This document shows, piece after piece, positions 53,185-64,000 of a stretch of 64,000 bases of DNA. The notes beneath the pieces are model-generated. The model worked only from the letters and a program-made list of their open reading frames with translations. It was not told the DNA's origin and searched no databases. A program made the position numbers and the translations under genes. Position 1 is the first letter of the stretch, and each line of letters starts with the position of its first letter. The DNA lies in assembly GCA_016110215.1 (NCBI GenBank), contig JADWQD010000003.1, forward strand, positions 1,798,001 through 1,862,000. Direction: 5' to 3'. This DNA is from Capronia americana (Eukaryota > Ascomycota > Eurotiomycetes > Chaetothyriales > Herpotrichiellaceae).

Positions 53185-54637
53185 TTTGTGCGAACAAGCG
53201 GATAGGGGCTGTACGACCAGTCGTGGCTAGGGGAGCATCGACCGTACGTGGAGGGGCATTCAAGCCTTATGTACAGGAGAAACAAGGCAGTGGCTTCGGT
53301 CTGCGGCAAGAGTTGACAACGTCATTGCAGCAGCAGAGGTAGCATTGGCGGCAAGCTTGGGATGCTGGGCGTCGCGGGGGATGCTAGTCTTTCGAGGAAC
53401 ACCGCGTGGATCACAACCATGCGCATCGCATAGTCGGCATCATCGACGTCATGGGAACAAAGCCTTGTCGCACACGTGCCAACAAGGCTTTGGTTTTGCC
53501 TCCGCCAATCCCGAAATAGCAAAGCTTCATCCTGAGATAACGCACGAAGGTGTTGTCCATCCCAGTTCCTGATATTCTAGGGGTCTTTCCTTTGCCTTTG
53601 CAAACTATACGCGCGCTGTGCAGGATTCATTTGAGGCTCGACGCAAATGGGCTGACCGTCATTTCTGATCTGAAAGCTAAGAAACGTGGGTTGCGCGGGC
53701 ACCTGGCCCCTGGCGGGCGGGATCCTACTCGTATAGTGACGATCAAATGACGTCGACGGAGCAAGATCTGGGAAAGCAAACCCGAATGATCCACAGGCAG
53801 CTTTCTTGTCCCCAGGTATGATTCGTACCCACGGTATTTTTCCAACGCCTCACCACGCATGTCATTCACGACGGATATCTCGCTAAATGCATGATTGTTC
53901 GGAAATCCTCCTGCCAAGCACTATCCGAACGCGCATCGGTGTTGACCGCTGGACATTGGTGAGATTAACCTTGCAGAGTCCTCCATACTCCGTCTCGTAC
54001 TCGTACGTTGGTGACAATGACTGTTCGATCAACAGATTTGCTCGCGTGACGATCGTCGGCGCACCGCTGCACAGAAATGCAATTGGGCACCGGTCGCTCT
54101 CTAGATGCATGGAATCTCACCCCCACATCCAGATTGGTCTCCCCTAATTGAAGTTCCCTTTCCCATGCAAGCACTGCTTGAGGACGGACTCCGCCTGTGA
54201 TCATCAAGGGTTGAGAATCCAACGAAATTGCCGCTAGCAGTACTCCGTTGGAGAGCGTAGTCGAGGTTGGTGACCCAAGAACCGATCCGAAGCCGTATGT
54301 GACTCTCCAGCACAACTGCATCATACTCTTATCCTTTATTCTTCGTAGGATGTCAGGAGCATGCTTCCATCAGGGCTAGCTTCGCTCGCCTTCTATGGCT
54401 GAGAAGGATAATAGACCCGGTGTGTGAGCTCTTCGCAGAGGTTGACAAGCCTGGAACAAAATTTGATCCAGTGCGACCGCGAGGTCCTCTCACACCAGAT
54501 TATTGTTTGCCTCCAATAATTCAGTCGCAGGGCTGATAGGAGCAAACAAAGGACGACCATACTGGCTGGGTTGGTCGAGGGTTCCAGTGCACGCCAGTCA
54601 ATCGTAGGTCGTCCTGCGGAGTCAGTGCCATCTGCTG
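53185..54637. other. Long intergenic region, no gene recognised
   Basis: About 1.45 kb. Several short frames on both strands lack domains, signals or splice partners. It contains the promoter of the sugar porter. Confidence 0.5.
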
Positions 54638-55110
54638 CTATTCTTGTGGTCGTCCGTCTTTCAGTTTCTGCAGGTCGGCTGTTCCTCTGTAGCCCTCCAG
54701 GACGTTCTCATTTTGCGTGCGAGGCACCCCAATCTCTTCCTTTTGTCCTGCGCCCAATGGTTTAGCTTTCTTGTCAGTCAAGAATTTCGACTCCTCCTTT
54801 GAATCAGTTCCGGCGTTCTTGAAGAGCTGAAGGCCTGAAGTGCCTTGCACCGGATCCAGGACACCATGTCGGCGCAGACTCTCCTTGCGCATGTCCAACT
54901 GTCCGCCGTCTGCTTCTCGATGTAGCTTGGCGTTTCGTTTCGCGGCTCGAATCGAGGTGACCGCATAGGTGTAGAGGAGCCCTGCCATGACAATTGCGGC
55001 GATGGGAGCAGTCACGTTCTGGTAGAAGTGTCAGCTTTACCCAACCCGGCAACGGGTGAACATACTCTCGGGTTCAAGACGGAACCTCGTCGTCTCACAA
55101 CACGAGCCAT
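54638..55110 (-). CDS. Small single-pass membrane protein, conserved-looking, function unknown
   Basis: Two exons on the minus strand: a tiny 45 bp first exon (55110-55066, MARVVRRRGSVLNPR) and 55018-54638, with a 47 bp intron (GTATGT donor, CCAG acceptor, phase 0). The protein is 141 residues. It has a basic N-terminus, one membrane segment (VTAPIAAIVMAGLLYTYAVT), then a basic, hydrophilic tail (RAAKRNAKLHREADGGQLD, RKESLRRHG). I recall short fungal proteins of this shape with the KRNA-x-x-HREADGG stretch, but no function. The charge pattern would suit a mitochondrial or ER membrane protein with its tail in the matrix or cytosol. The first exon is too short for simple ORF scanning and is supported only by splice signals and phase. 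Confidence 0.72.
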
Positions 55111-56553
55111 CGCAGTTCAGTGGCTACTCAAGTAAGCTGTCCTCGTTGATTGACGGCAGCGGGTTGAACACCATGGGAATTACACGGTCGAGGTTTGGAT
55201 GATTGAACAGAGTGCGACATGGTTCTCCGCACTACAAGCATCAATTAAGCTCATGGCCCCCTTGCGGCGCCTGAAACATCTGGTGATCTCCTCCCTCGCT
55301 TACATAACCATACACAGCAGAAGGACAAACGTTCTCCAGGTTGCCCAAGCATGAGAGATGAGCGACTATTGTAGGAAGTTATTTGTTTATGTGAAGGACC
55401 AGGTGCTCACACGACGCTCCTGTCGCTGTACGTGCTCAGGGTCTAGCTAGCCGCCCTCATTTCGCGTCAACACGGGTATGTGTCTCGCTGGGTTATCCGA
55501 GTATGGACTACACAGTACATGAGAGAACCCTTGCAACAGGACATCGATCCACGACCAGAAGAGGCTCACGTTGTCGGCAGTCGAGGAATCATTGCCGTAA
55601 TTCAGCGACGCGGAAAAGGAAGGTCGAATAGAACCCGGGAATCGAAGGCAGCTTTCTGACATTAGAGGCTTGCTGACCTCATCGTTGCGCAGAACCAACG
55701 CTCAAGCATCAAATCATGAAGCGCGGGCCAGCAAGTCCATCTCAGAAGCGGATCAACTAGGAACTACCATGGCAGCACCTATGCATTCAGCGACAAATCA
55801 AGGAACAGCCCGAACTGGCCAGAACCACAGGTCGTTCCAGGTATCGAGCTACCCACCGAAAAGGACACGGCCGTCCTTCCGTCGCGTGATCGCCTCCCTC
55901 TAGAAGACTCTCGCCAGTATTTCTTATGACTTTACCCTGCGGCTAAAGAAGCAGGGACGCCTAGGGGAATAGTCCCATCTGCACGAACAGGCATCATACA
56001 GCGACCCGAAGCAGCGTAACAGGCACCTTCGTAAGAGCTCGTTCGTGGCTGTGTTCGATTTCCAAATCACTCGGCAGGCACCTTTATCACTCAAAATTCT
56101 CGCTGCTTCCCCCATAAGGTTCACGAGTTTCGCCTTTTGCCGAGGGGTACTTGCTCTCTGCCCTTCCACCGCATTCGCCTTTGACCGACAGAGCAACACT
56201 TCCACCATTATCATCTAATTTGCTCCCCATTGGCACTTTCATACCAATATTCATTCTCCAGTCCGTCGTTTTTCTATCCCCGCGATCGACTCGTGACGTT
56301 TCCCCAGGCAAGCCGATCTGAGATATCCGACGGACCTCGCGACAGAATCAGCGTAATCCAGCTGACGATAAGGTGAACGGCTTCGCCAATATCGCCACGA
56401 GACACATATCTCATTCTCTCCGCCTATCAAGATTACCTTCGGTCCAGCGAGTCCTAATAACACTATCACTTCTTCTCGAAACCCTCGTACCCCGCCTTTC
56501 TTAGATTGCGACTTCTGCTCCGAACCGCTCTGAGATAGTGAGACTCGGCCACC
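55111..56553. other. Intergenic region, no gene recognised
   Basis: About 1.44 kb between divergent genes, so it contains both promoters. The last 300 bases before 56554 are pyrimidine-rich (TCTTCTCGAAACCCTCG), consistent with a long 5' leader. No gene is seen. Confidence 0.5.
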
Positions 56554-57393
56554 ATGACGTCTCTAATCTTCGGGTCCATCTACATGGGCCACAAAGGCAT
56601 CGTCAACCACCGCCGCGAGAAACAACGGCAGAAGAACTACGAGCGGTGGGAAGGCCTACGAGATGAGTACGACGAACAGAGAAAAATAACTCGGGAATCC
56701 CGATCACTGGACATCCAGCGCACTGGGAACTACAACGAGCCCGACAGACCGATCTTAACCCTGCGTGATCAACAAGAGGCAAACGATGCCCGCACAAGCT
56801 GGCGACCACAAGAAGCCTGGGATGATCCTCCGAGACGAACCAGTGTTGAAGTCACAACGGGCTCAGGACTGAGACCACTGACGACCACCAAGACCGGTGC
56901 GACATGGGACGAGGGTCTGCCGCAGCCTTTGAAAGTGAGCCGGCGCAATTGGGACGACTATGCCCCACCTGTGAGTAGGAGCAGCAGCTTGAGGAAGGCA
57001 AACACCTCCAGTAGCCCACCGCGAGACAGCAGCACCAGCAACACGCCGTCAATGAGCACCAAGCCCTCTCCACGGCTGGATGCACCTACGCCTGCCTCCC
57101 ATCTTTCCCACCCTCATGCTTCGAGGAGCGTCACATCTCCGCTCGAGACTCGGCACCTTGAGACCGTTGAGCCTATTGAACATGCCACTCCTGGTGGTCT
57201 CATGGCGGAACTGATTGAAGGCGCCAACCCACACCGTCCAACGCCCTACACGCATCAATCACCACAGACTTATACGGGATACCCGTCGCAAAATTACTAC
57301 CCACCCGCACCCGCACCCGCGCCAGCGCCAGCGCCGGCGTCGCGGCCTTACGACGGCAGCATGCAGGAGTGGTGGAATCGACCCTTAAACTGA
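56554..57393 (+). CDS. Basic, disordered Pro/Ser-rich protein, function unknown
   Basis: Single-exon, 279-residue protein. The start at 56554 has a good context (CACCATGAC). The first 50 residues (SLIFGSIYMGHKGIVNHRRE, then KQRQKNYERWEGLRDEYDEQ) form a probable amphipathic, highly charged helix and are the most conserved-looking part. The rest is Ser/Thr/Pro-rich and likely unstructured, ending in an (Ala-Pro)n run coded by GCACCC/GCGCCA repeats (about 57302-57338) and a terminal MQEWWNRPLN. A similar layout is seen in uncharacterised proteins of other Pezizomycotina, from memory. No enzymatic motif, signal peptide or membrane segment is visible. Confidence 0.75.
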   Translation: MTSLIFGSIYMGHKGIVNHRREKQRQKNYERWEGLRDEYDEQRKITRESRSLDIQRTGNYNEPDRPILTLRDQQEANDARTSWRPQEAWDDPPRRTSVEVTTGSGLRPLTTTKTGATWDEGLPQPLKVSRRNWDDYAPPVSRSSSLRKANTSSSPPRDSSTSNTPSMSTKPSPRLDAPTPASHLSHPHASRSVTSPLETRHLETVEPIEHATPGGLMAELIEGANPHRPTPYTHQSPQTYTGYPSQNYYPPAPAPAPAPAPASRPYDGSMQEWWNRPLN

Positions 57394-58448
57394 ACCCCTG
57401 TCAGAATTCTAACACCTGTGGTGATGTGCCGTCGGGTGTGTCTGAGGAATGGGCAGGACAACGCCAAAGACCAAAGCCGCGAACCAGAGCGTATCAAGTG
57501 ATCTACTCTTTGTCGTTCGTCCGCCCGAGCAAATCTAGCGGCTAGATAGTATCGAGGATTCCATCCATCTTTTCTCACTGTTTGCTGTTCCAAGTTGAGC
57601 GATGGCGCTGCATATTTATGGGGGCATATATTTCAAATCGAACAGATAGGCTGTTGATCGTCTAGACGCTGCGGCATGGCGGCTATACTCGGAACCTTTC
57701 CGACACGATTTCCACGTGAAATACCGGACTGAGAAAAGAAGATGGAGGGACAAGGATGTGGAGGTGACTGGAGATGACGCCGGAAGATCTGCTCACGAGG
57801 GGTCAGTCTCTCACGGGCATGAGAAGGAGGAGGTCCGGCCCGGAGGCGTTGAATCAGCACAATATACAAAAAATATTTCCATTCGTCAAGTGGTCCGGTT
57901 CATCAGTATTGACATGTCCGCTTTTCGGCCCACGCTGCTGGCCGAATGCTGACCTGGAAAAGGTATATATACTCGCATGGCTCGGTATATCCCAGCCTTG
58001 ACTTGGTCGTCTAGCCCTCGCTTGACGCCTGAACGCCACCCAACTGCAGTGATCAAGACATGTCCACCGCTCATACTAGTCCAGGACCCAAGAAATGAGG
58101 CTGCACAGCCCAGGAGGGATCCGTGCTCGTACTTGCCGCACGTACTCATTATGCACAGGTTTTGAGTCTTCCCGCAATCATAGGACACTTCCCGCCACTG
58201 CTCAGCGCTCAATGCATCCTCCCGTCCTCCATTGGACTTGAATACATCGTCGACACCAGTTCCCCCAGGTAAAGCGTACCGAATAATAACTCTAGACTTT
58301 TTCTCCTCCTTGTAGATAGTCAAACCCTTTTGCTCTGACTTTTTGTTCTGCCGCTCGCGTGTTTGTTTACGCCAGTACCTGGTATGCCGAGAATCGAGAC
58401 GCGCAAAACCCGAATCTCTGTGTGTCGATATCGAGGAGTGTCTTAGAA
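57394..58448. other. Intergenic region between convergent genes, no gene recognised
   Basis: About 1.05 kb separating the 3' ends of two convergent genes. A 145-codon minus-strand frame (57886-58323) downstream of the mannosyltransferase has no domain and is judged to be chance. Confidence 0.5.
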
Positions 58449-59970
58449 TTATGCGGCGTTTCCTGGTTTCTCCTCCGTATCGATATGCTATAGGTCGAAA
58501 GGGTCAGCACATGTGTATCTTCGGACAGGAAATCGAAGTTCGAAGCAAAGTTGAGAGGACATCAACGAGATTAAAACGGGGTCAGACATGACAATGGGCA
58601 GAGTCAAAACGTACCCAGACGACATAATTCGGTAATCCCACAACCTGGTATCCAGCTCGCTTGGCCATCTTCGCGAAACCCTCTGTTTCGGCTTGGTTCT
58701 CGAACGCGTAGCAAGGGAAGTTGATGCCTAGAGATAACGACGTGTTAGGAATGCACCTCTCATTGCCGGTGCGGAAAGCTCACCTGATCGATGCACGTCG
58801 GCCTTCACCAAGATATTTACACCGCCAATGCCGTCTAACTCGATCTCTTCATCCTTGTTATGTCTCCAATCGCCCATGCGGGCCATGTATGTACGTCCGG
58901 TATCGTACTCTTTGTAACCCTCTGCCAGGACGACGTTCTTGTCCAGAGTGGAGGCAAGACGGCGGGCCTTGTCGGATTCAATCCAGCTATTGTAGTCAAA
59001 GCGTCCTTCGATATCGCGGCCGTTTTCGTAGCGGTGGAACCAGATGTCTGTTACAAAATGAAGGGTTAGTTTCGAGGTCGCAGATATAGGAGGGGAATGG
59101 AAATCTCATACTTGGAACCAGAATATCGCGATCATGAGCGACGAAATCCTCGATGATCTTCTTGGGGGAATCCACGATATCCACGTCCCGCCAGTAAACC
59201 CAGCTGTGTTCGGGCTTCAGGGCTGCAGAAAGCAGATAGTTCCTCGCTCTTCCCATTGCTTTTCTCCTTGGGCCTTGAGCGGCGAATCCGTGTCGCGATT
59301 CGACGTTCATATCGAGGTTCGAGCCAAAGTCCTTTTCCACGATCAGGGCGCTGTGGAAGGGAATCTTGTCTGTCCTTTGCTGAATGCGATTCAGCTCTGC
59401 GGAAAGCACAGCAAGTGTATCATCGACAGAATCGCCGACCAGGAACGCTAAATCGATCAGGTCGTGTGGATAGGTGAGCTCAGATAGCAGGTCGAAGTAT
59501 TTGATCAAGTAGGGTGCGGCGTCGCGGAGAGGGGTGAGGATAAGCACTCGTTCCTTATTGCTCAGTGCTCGTGGGGTGGAAACGATGGGATTCAGGTCGA
59601 TGCGTTCGATGGTGCTGGCGTTGACTTGATAGGGTTCATGGTGGTTGAAGAGGACAGGGGTCTGGAGATGCTGGTTCCATGCGGCCATTTCGTTCTTGGT
59701 CAGTTGCATGGGCGGTTTCGAGGGGCCGAAGCAATAGAAACTATATGTCGCTCTCAGTCAGTCTCTTGACAACGCATGCGTTCCAGGGTATCCGTACTTC
59801 GACATCTGTTGTGTTGATACACTGATTCCCCGCCATAGTAAAATAATCAGGCCCGTCAATGCCACCGCAACCAGGAATCTTGTCCGGGTCAGGAACATTA
59901 TTATCGCCTTCCAGGGAGGTAACCTGGATTTGGCGGACTTCCAGGTCACGCCACCTTTAGGAAGGAGCAT
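58449..59970 (-). CDS. anpA: Golgi alpha-mannosyltransferase, Anp1 type (GT62)
   Basis: Subunit of the mannan polymerase complex that extends N-glycan mannan in the Golgi. Exons on the minus strand are 59970-59798, 59740-59112, 59047-58784, 58727-58615 and 58487-58449 (a 39 bp last exon after a 127 bp intron), giving 405 residues. It is a type II membrane protein: MLLPKGGVTWKSAKSRLPPW, then the anchor FLVAVALTGLIILLW. Catalytic-domain landmarks are FYCFGPSKPP, ERVLILTPLRDAAPYL, LAFLVGDSVDDTLAVL, IVEKDFG, the metal-binding YWRDVDIVD (DxD), PNIWFHRYENGRDIEGRFD, ELDGIGGVNILVKADVHR and the C-terminus HIDTEEKPGNAA. The start at 59970 is preferred to an in-frame upstream methionine at 60060 because related fungal proteins begin MLLPKGG. 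Length and motifs fit Anp1 better than Mnn9 or Van1. Confidence 0.94.
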
Positions 59971-62836
59971 CTTGAGTATAGGAGAATGGAAAGTCGTGGG
60001 AAGTGAAAAGGGAGTAGGGGACAGATTGCGGCGCCGCGAGGAGAAGAGAGATGGCCTCACTAGGAGGGCTTTGAGGTTGACGTTGCCAGGGTGAGATTTT
60101 CGCTGCTAATCGTGACTAGGAAACGAGCGGAATGGCCTTGAACATCAGGGCCTCGAAGAAATGAGATGGAGCTGAAAAGTCGTGACCAAAGTGTTGGGGG
60201 CGCCGCTGCTCAGTGGAAGGATTGAGAGGGCGCGATATGTCGGAGTGCAGTTGCTGCAGCGCAGTCCAAAGACGTCGAGAAACGTTGCAGGAACGAGACG
60301 GCGCATTGGCTGAAGGTGCCGAGTATGATTTGAGGTGTTGTTGAAGGGAACGTCCTAACAATCCATATCACGAATCCCTTTCCCATCGAATTGGGTTTAG
60401 CTCATTTCGCCAAGTTGAACTCGGTGCTTGGAGCGTGTAGAGACAATCCTCGCTACAGCACCGCTGTAGTCAACGAGATACTGACAACCCATTTTCCTCG
60501 CGACCCTCAGGATATTCTACACTCCTTAGTCCTCCTTATACCTATCACGAGGCACATGTCTGAACCTTGCACGCGTCCCGCCTCTTTAGTGACTCCGGAC
60601 TCAATTTCTTCTTCGCAATTTTGCAAACACGTATGATTACATGCTATTGTACCAGGACACAAGGTCATTGTCGTCATCTGAAACGATCCCTACCCGACTA
60701 CTACACAATCTCACAAATCACGACAATTCTGATCTGGGTCTTGCGTGTGTGAAGGCGGGTCATTAGCAGCTAAGGAGTACCTAAAAAGCCCGTGCAGCAC
60801 ACCGAGTATCTTGCCTGCGTGTTAGTCTAATACGTACCGCCTTAAACATCCCCGTCAAGGCCAATGGATAAACAGATGGGAAGAATATTCTCGCTCGTCA
60901 TGAATGCGATAACGCGGATGGAAGCGCTTGCTCAGGGCGGCGAGGGTGAAGAATTCGAGGCGCTCAGAGATAATTGCGCTCACATTCGCTACAGTAACTC
61001 AGACAGGTGGACCACAACGCCTCGAAAGTCATCCCTGCCCAGCACGGAAGCACTAGCCGGCTGCGAACCAGGCTGAGCACTTTGGCGTTGATGTAAGAAT
61101 GAGTGGGAGCGTGTTGAACCGGAGCAGACACTCATCGGAACTGGTTCTTTCCTGTATGTTACGATGGAGCAACATTGGACACTCACGGTCTTTTGGGAGG
61201 TAGGCACGGCACTTCTTTCATAAACCTTGACTGTCCATCACCAGTCGGCTCTTTTGTTTGTTCATTCTGGCGGCAGCTCCTGAGACATGAGCGGAGCACA
61301 TTGTCGCGCGGAAGCTCCAGGCCCTCTATTCCCGATGCTTTGCTTGATACTCCGCGTTTCCTAGCCGCCTATGGCAGGCGAGCCACCGAAATACTTGAGC
61401 CTGAAGTTCAAAACCCCCGGGGCACTCAGAAAGACGGCGTATTCCATCGCTGGCTGGATTGAAGCAGATGGAACAACAATCCGGGCCGCAGCCACGTAAC
61501 GTCACGTCAGACATCTATTGCGGTTGATCCTCTTGCATCCATGCTTGTTGGTCAGTTCTCAGCATCGGAGTCGACGACATCGATATGGCACAGAACTGGC
61601 ACAAGTGCGAAATCAGGAGCCGGACTTTGATTCCCGTGATCTCAACCCGGCAAACCCGGCCAATTACTACTAAGTTGGCCACAGCGCGTGTCGAGCTTAC
61701 ACACTCCAGTGCCGAGGACGTCTCAGGCAACAACTCTCTCCTATAGCTGGCACGCTCGCGCAAGTGCCCGATTAAATGTCGCCGACGTACGGACCGGCCG
61801 AAGCAACGACAACAGAACCCAGGCGATGTTGATGAGGATGGTTCTGATCCAAACCTTACAGAAGCCAGTCAACCACATGGCGAAGACCCTCCAGATCGTC
61901 GCTCAAGCTTAGAAGTCGGCCTATTGTCCAAACGGCGAAAGAGTGGTGGTCGACGGAACCCGTGCAAATGTCCCAGACGGCGCCGTGTTTTTGCTGCGCT
62001 CTTCGTCCTTGTCATTTGAAAAACATCTACTCACCGTACGTGTTCAAGATATCCACGTCCTTGATGCTGGCTACCTAGCGGAATTCAATTTCTCTAGACA
62101 TTGCAACTGCAAGTATCATGTTACTGTACGTCTTTCCTACAGGTCCTTCTTCGTCCAAATCCACCGGTGTTTTGCGGGCTGCTGGGGAGTGCTGATCCGA
62201 AACGAGAAAATCAGAACCCACTCCTCCTTTATTGCTCTTACTCCGTACAAGTAAAGCAACTAGATATGTACGACTCAGGGGCGCGGTATGGATACTGCAA
62301 GGGCCGGTCGTGTTCCCCACGTGAAAAGAAGAAGGGACCCCTTTTATCTACAAACGCGTATGAGAAGATGAAAGGATCTTAGATTTAGAATTTTCGTACA
62401 GCCTAAAGTGTTAAGTAAGTAGAAGAAGGAATTACACTTTTGATCGACGCCGACAGCGTTCAACTCTGGGTATACACGTCCTCGAGGTGGTGGGCATATA
62501 GCGTAAGGCCATTCGCGACGGGCGTGCCTCTCATATCACATAATCACATATCACCCATCCATTTCGTCGCCCATCACCCCATCTCCCATTCCCTTCATCA
62601 CAACCTGGCAACTCCTGACGAGGCATATGTGCCGAGACTATGTTGTACAATATTCCCTCTTCCGTTTTGATCTCCCAGAGCACCTCCATGTAGGTGTGCT
62701 TGCGCGAGACCGGTCGTGGGGGTAGAGGTACCCCCGTTCTCTATCATCCCATCGTGCCCCCCTCAACGTTGAAAACGAGGGGCAGCGGCGTCGCATGCCA
62801 GATGGCATTCCTTTCTCACCTCTCCATCATGCATCC
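59971..62836. other. 2.9 kb intergenic region, no convincing gene
   Basis: It begins with the promoter of the mannosyltransferase gene. Small frames (for example plus 60864-61076, 70 codons; minus 60116-60361) show no domain. Nothing repeat-like or RNA-gene-like was recognised. Confidence 0.45.
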
Positions 62837-64000
62837 CTAATCAGTGAATGAGGAACCACGGCTGTCAGAACTATCGCTGTCGCAGCGGATTCTTGTCCAT
62901 GCCCGCTGGCGATCATCTTCCATGTCGTCTCCTCGGCCCCGTTTGAGCCCCACGTAGCTGGGCTTGTCGAACGAAGACCTGGGCGAAGCGTAATGGAGGT
63001 AATCAGCCTCGGGCATATCGTATGAGGTATTCTGTCGTGGTGACTGCAGGGTCTGAAGCAGTAGTCGTACTGTGGTTTCAGCGCGTATGCACCTGTCGTT
63101 GAGCGCCTGTACGAGCCGGGCAGCCATTTCCTGTGTGTAAATGGCGGCGTACAGCTGCTCGTCTTTCCCGGGCCCTTTGCCCGCTTGGGTTCTGGTCTCC
63201 TTTATTGACCTGGCATGTTCGGCGCCGCACTTGGCGGCGACTTCCGGGCATCTTGCGTGGCTATCGTGTTGGCAACTGCGATGCCGATTCCGCCGGGCCT
63301 CTTCCTGCTCTCCATGCTTCTTTTGACTCTCTTGTTTATTGTTCGGCTTCTCTGATGCCTCTAGGTGGGACGCGTCTTCCGTTTTTGGGGACTCGGAGGC
63401 TTCCTGTTCCTTCGGCGCCGGTCTGCGTGGGATAATCACCCGGTCACCGTAGAGGGCGCGGGTCTCATCGCGATAGAAGAAAGCCTCGACAAGGTCTGGT
63501 AGCTTCAATCCTTGGAGCTTTTCCTCCAACCTCTTGCTGTATTCGTTATCGGGTTGAAACCAGCCTTGGACGTAGGCTGCTTCGATTTCAGAGCTTTCGA
63601 GCATGTTACGTGCCGACTGGACAACGGCAGCGACGTCATGGTCTCCTTGGTTGAGCGTCCTTTCAAGGCTGCTGAGATCAAGGCCCGTCTCGGCATCGGT
63701 GTCCATGGAAGATACCGACGACGGGTGACCGACAGTCAGCGACGGGGATGGCATCTGATTCCAGGTCGGGTAGCCGAGCGTATACGCGCTCTTGTTGTCA
63801 GGAACTATAGGATGCAAAGTCGGACCTCTGCAAGCTGCGGGCGGCGAGGATGGCTGAAAAAGGACCTGGTCCGCGCGCAACATTGGAAAGCTGTTTGAAC
63901 GCGATGGGTAGGGCCTCTGAGAAAAGTCGATGAGCGGTGGCAGCAGTGGCGCAGTCACTCTATCTCCGAGCAAGTCGGAGATTCTGGGCAATACTGGCCG
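62837..64000 (-). CDS. Partial gene, uncharacterised protein (5' end beyond the window)
   Basis: The minus-strand frame is open from the right edge (64000) to a stop at 62837, so 387 residues are visible and the start lies outside. No family recognised. The visible N-terminal part is Pro/Ser-rich. A helical region follows around residues 105-190 (LERTLNQGDHDVAAVVQSAR, then EEKLQGLKLPDLVEAFFYRD), then a Lys/Glu-rich charged stretch (KPNNKQESQKKHGEQEEARR) with three spaced cysteines. Another helix (LYAAIYTQEMAARLVQALND) precedes an acidic/basic tail (KRGRGDDMEDD; DSDSSDSRGSS). A nuclear regulatory role is possible from composition only. Confidence 0.7.
   Translation of the reverse strand, partial: RPVLPRISDLLGDRVTAPLLPPLIDFSQRPYPSRSNSFPMLRADQVLFQPSSPPAACRGPTLHPIVPDNKSAYTLGYPTWNQMPSPSLTVGHPSSVSSMDTDAETGLDLSSLERTLNQGDHDVAAVVQSARNMLESSEIEAAYVQGWFQPDNEYSKRLEEKLQGLKLPDLVEAFFYRDETRALYGDRVIIPRRPAPKEQEASESPKTEDASHLEASEKPNNKQESQKKHGEQEEARRNRHRSCQHDSHARCPEVAAKCGAEHARSIKETRTQAGKGPGKDEQLYAAIYTQEMAARLVQALNDRCIRAETTVRLLLQTLQSPRQNTSYDMPEADYLHYASPRSSFDKPSYVGLKRGRGDDMEDDRQRAWTRIRCDSDSSDSRGSSFTD

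Noticed and set aside
57886..58323. 145-codon minus-strand frame downstream of the Anp1-type gene
   Set aside because: It lies beyond the natural C-terminus (HIDTEEKPGNAA plus stop) and resembles nothing recognisable.

Overview
The window is a stretch of a filamentous ascomycete genome (Pezizomycotina). The evidence is compact genes with short introns (about 45-130 bp, GTRNGT donors, CTRAY-like branch sites, YAG acceptors) and fungus-only families: Zn2Cys6 and Fungal_trans_2 regulators, a PTH11/fungal-rhodopsin-type membrane domain, sugar-porter and FucP-type MFS transporters, and an Anp1-type mannosyltransferase. Order or species cannot be fixed from the sequence alone. I support 24 protein-coding genes, one running off the right edge. 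I recognised no rRNA, tRNA, CRISPR array or intact transposon.

Layout. 0.6-5.5 kb: septin of the Cdc10/AspD class, guanylate kinase (convergent with it), and a 709-residue basic, proline-rich nuclear-type protein that I could place in no family. 6.5-12.3 kb: a multi-spanning glycoprotein and a C2H2 regulator, both on the minus strand. 13-22.4 kb, plus strand: Puf6, ethanolamine kinase, a Fungal_trans_2 regulator and a GNAT acetyltransferase. 24.2-35 kb: a small repeat-containing protein, then what looks like a carbohydrate-use cluster. That cluster holds a cytosolic GH31 enzyme of alpha-xylosidase type, a double-zinc-finger (C2H2 plus Zn2Cys6) activator, an alpha-glucoside-type permease and a secreted clan GH-A glycosidase. 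36-41.4 kb: dihydrofolate synthase, a mitochondrial ABC1/UbiB kinase-like protein and a second GNAT enzyme. 43.3-44.2 kb: a secreted double-psi beta-barrel protein. 47-53.2 kb: a 979-residue fusion of a fungal rhodopsin-like domain with a FucP-type sugar transporter, next to a six-exon hexose-type transporter. 54.6-60 kb: a small membrane protein, a basic Pro/Ser-rich protein and the Golgi mannosyltransferase Anp1. 62.8-64 kb: a partial gene.

How the genes fit together. In the 24-35 kb block the two hydrolases and the permease sit around a regulator in two divergent pairs (GH31/regulator and permease/secreted glycosidase). Each pair shares an intergenic region of about 1 kb carrying CreA-like boxes. 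The inferred scheme is extracellular trimming, uptake, then cytosolic removal of an alpha-linked sugar. The remaining genes are mostly housekeeping. The two most unusual items are the rhodopsin-transporter fusion, a possible sugar transceptor, and the carbohydrate cluster.

Intron-containing models were built by joining reading frames across canonical splice signals so that phase and protein similarity agree. They were not checked against transcripts or databases.
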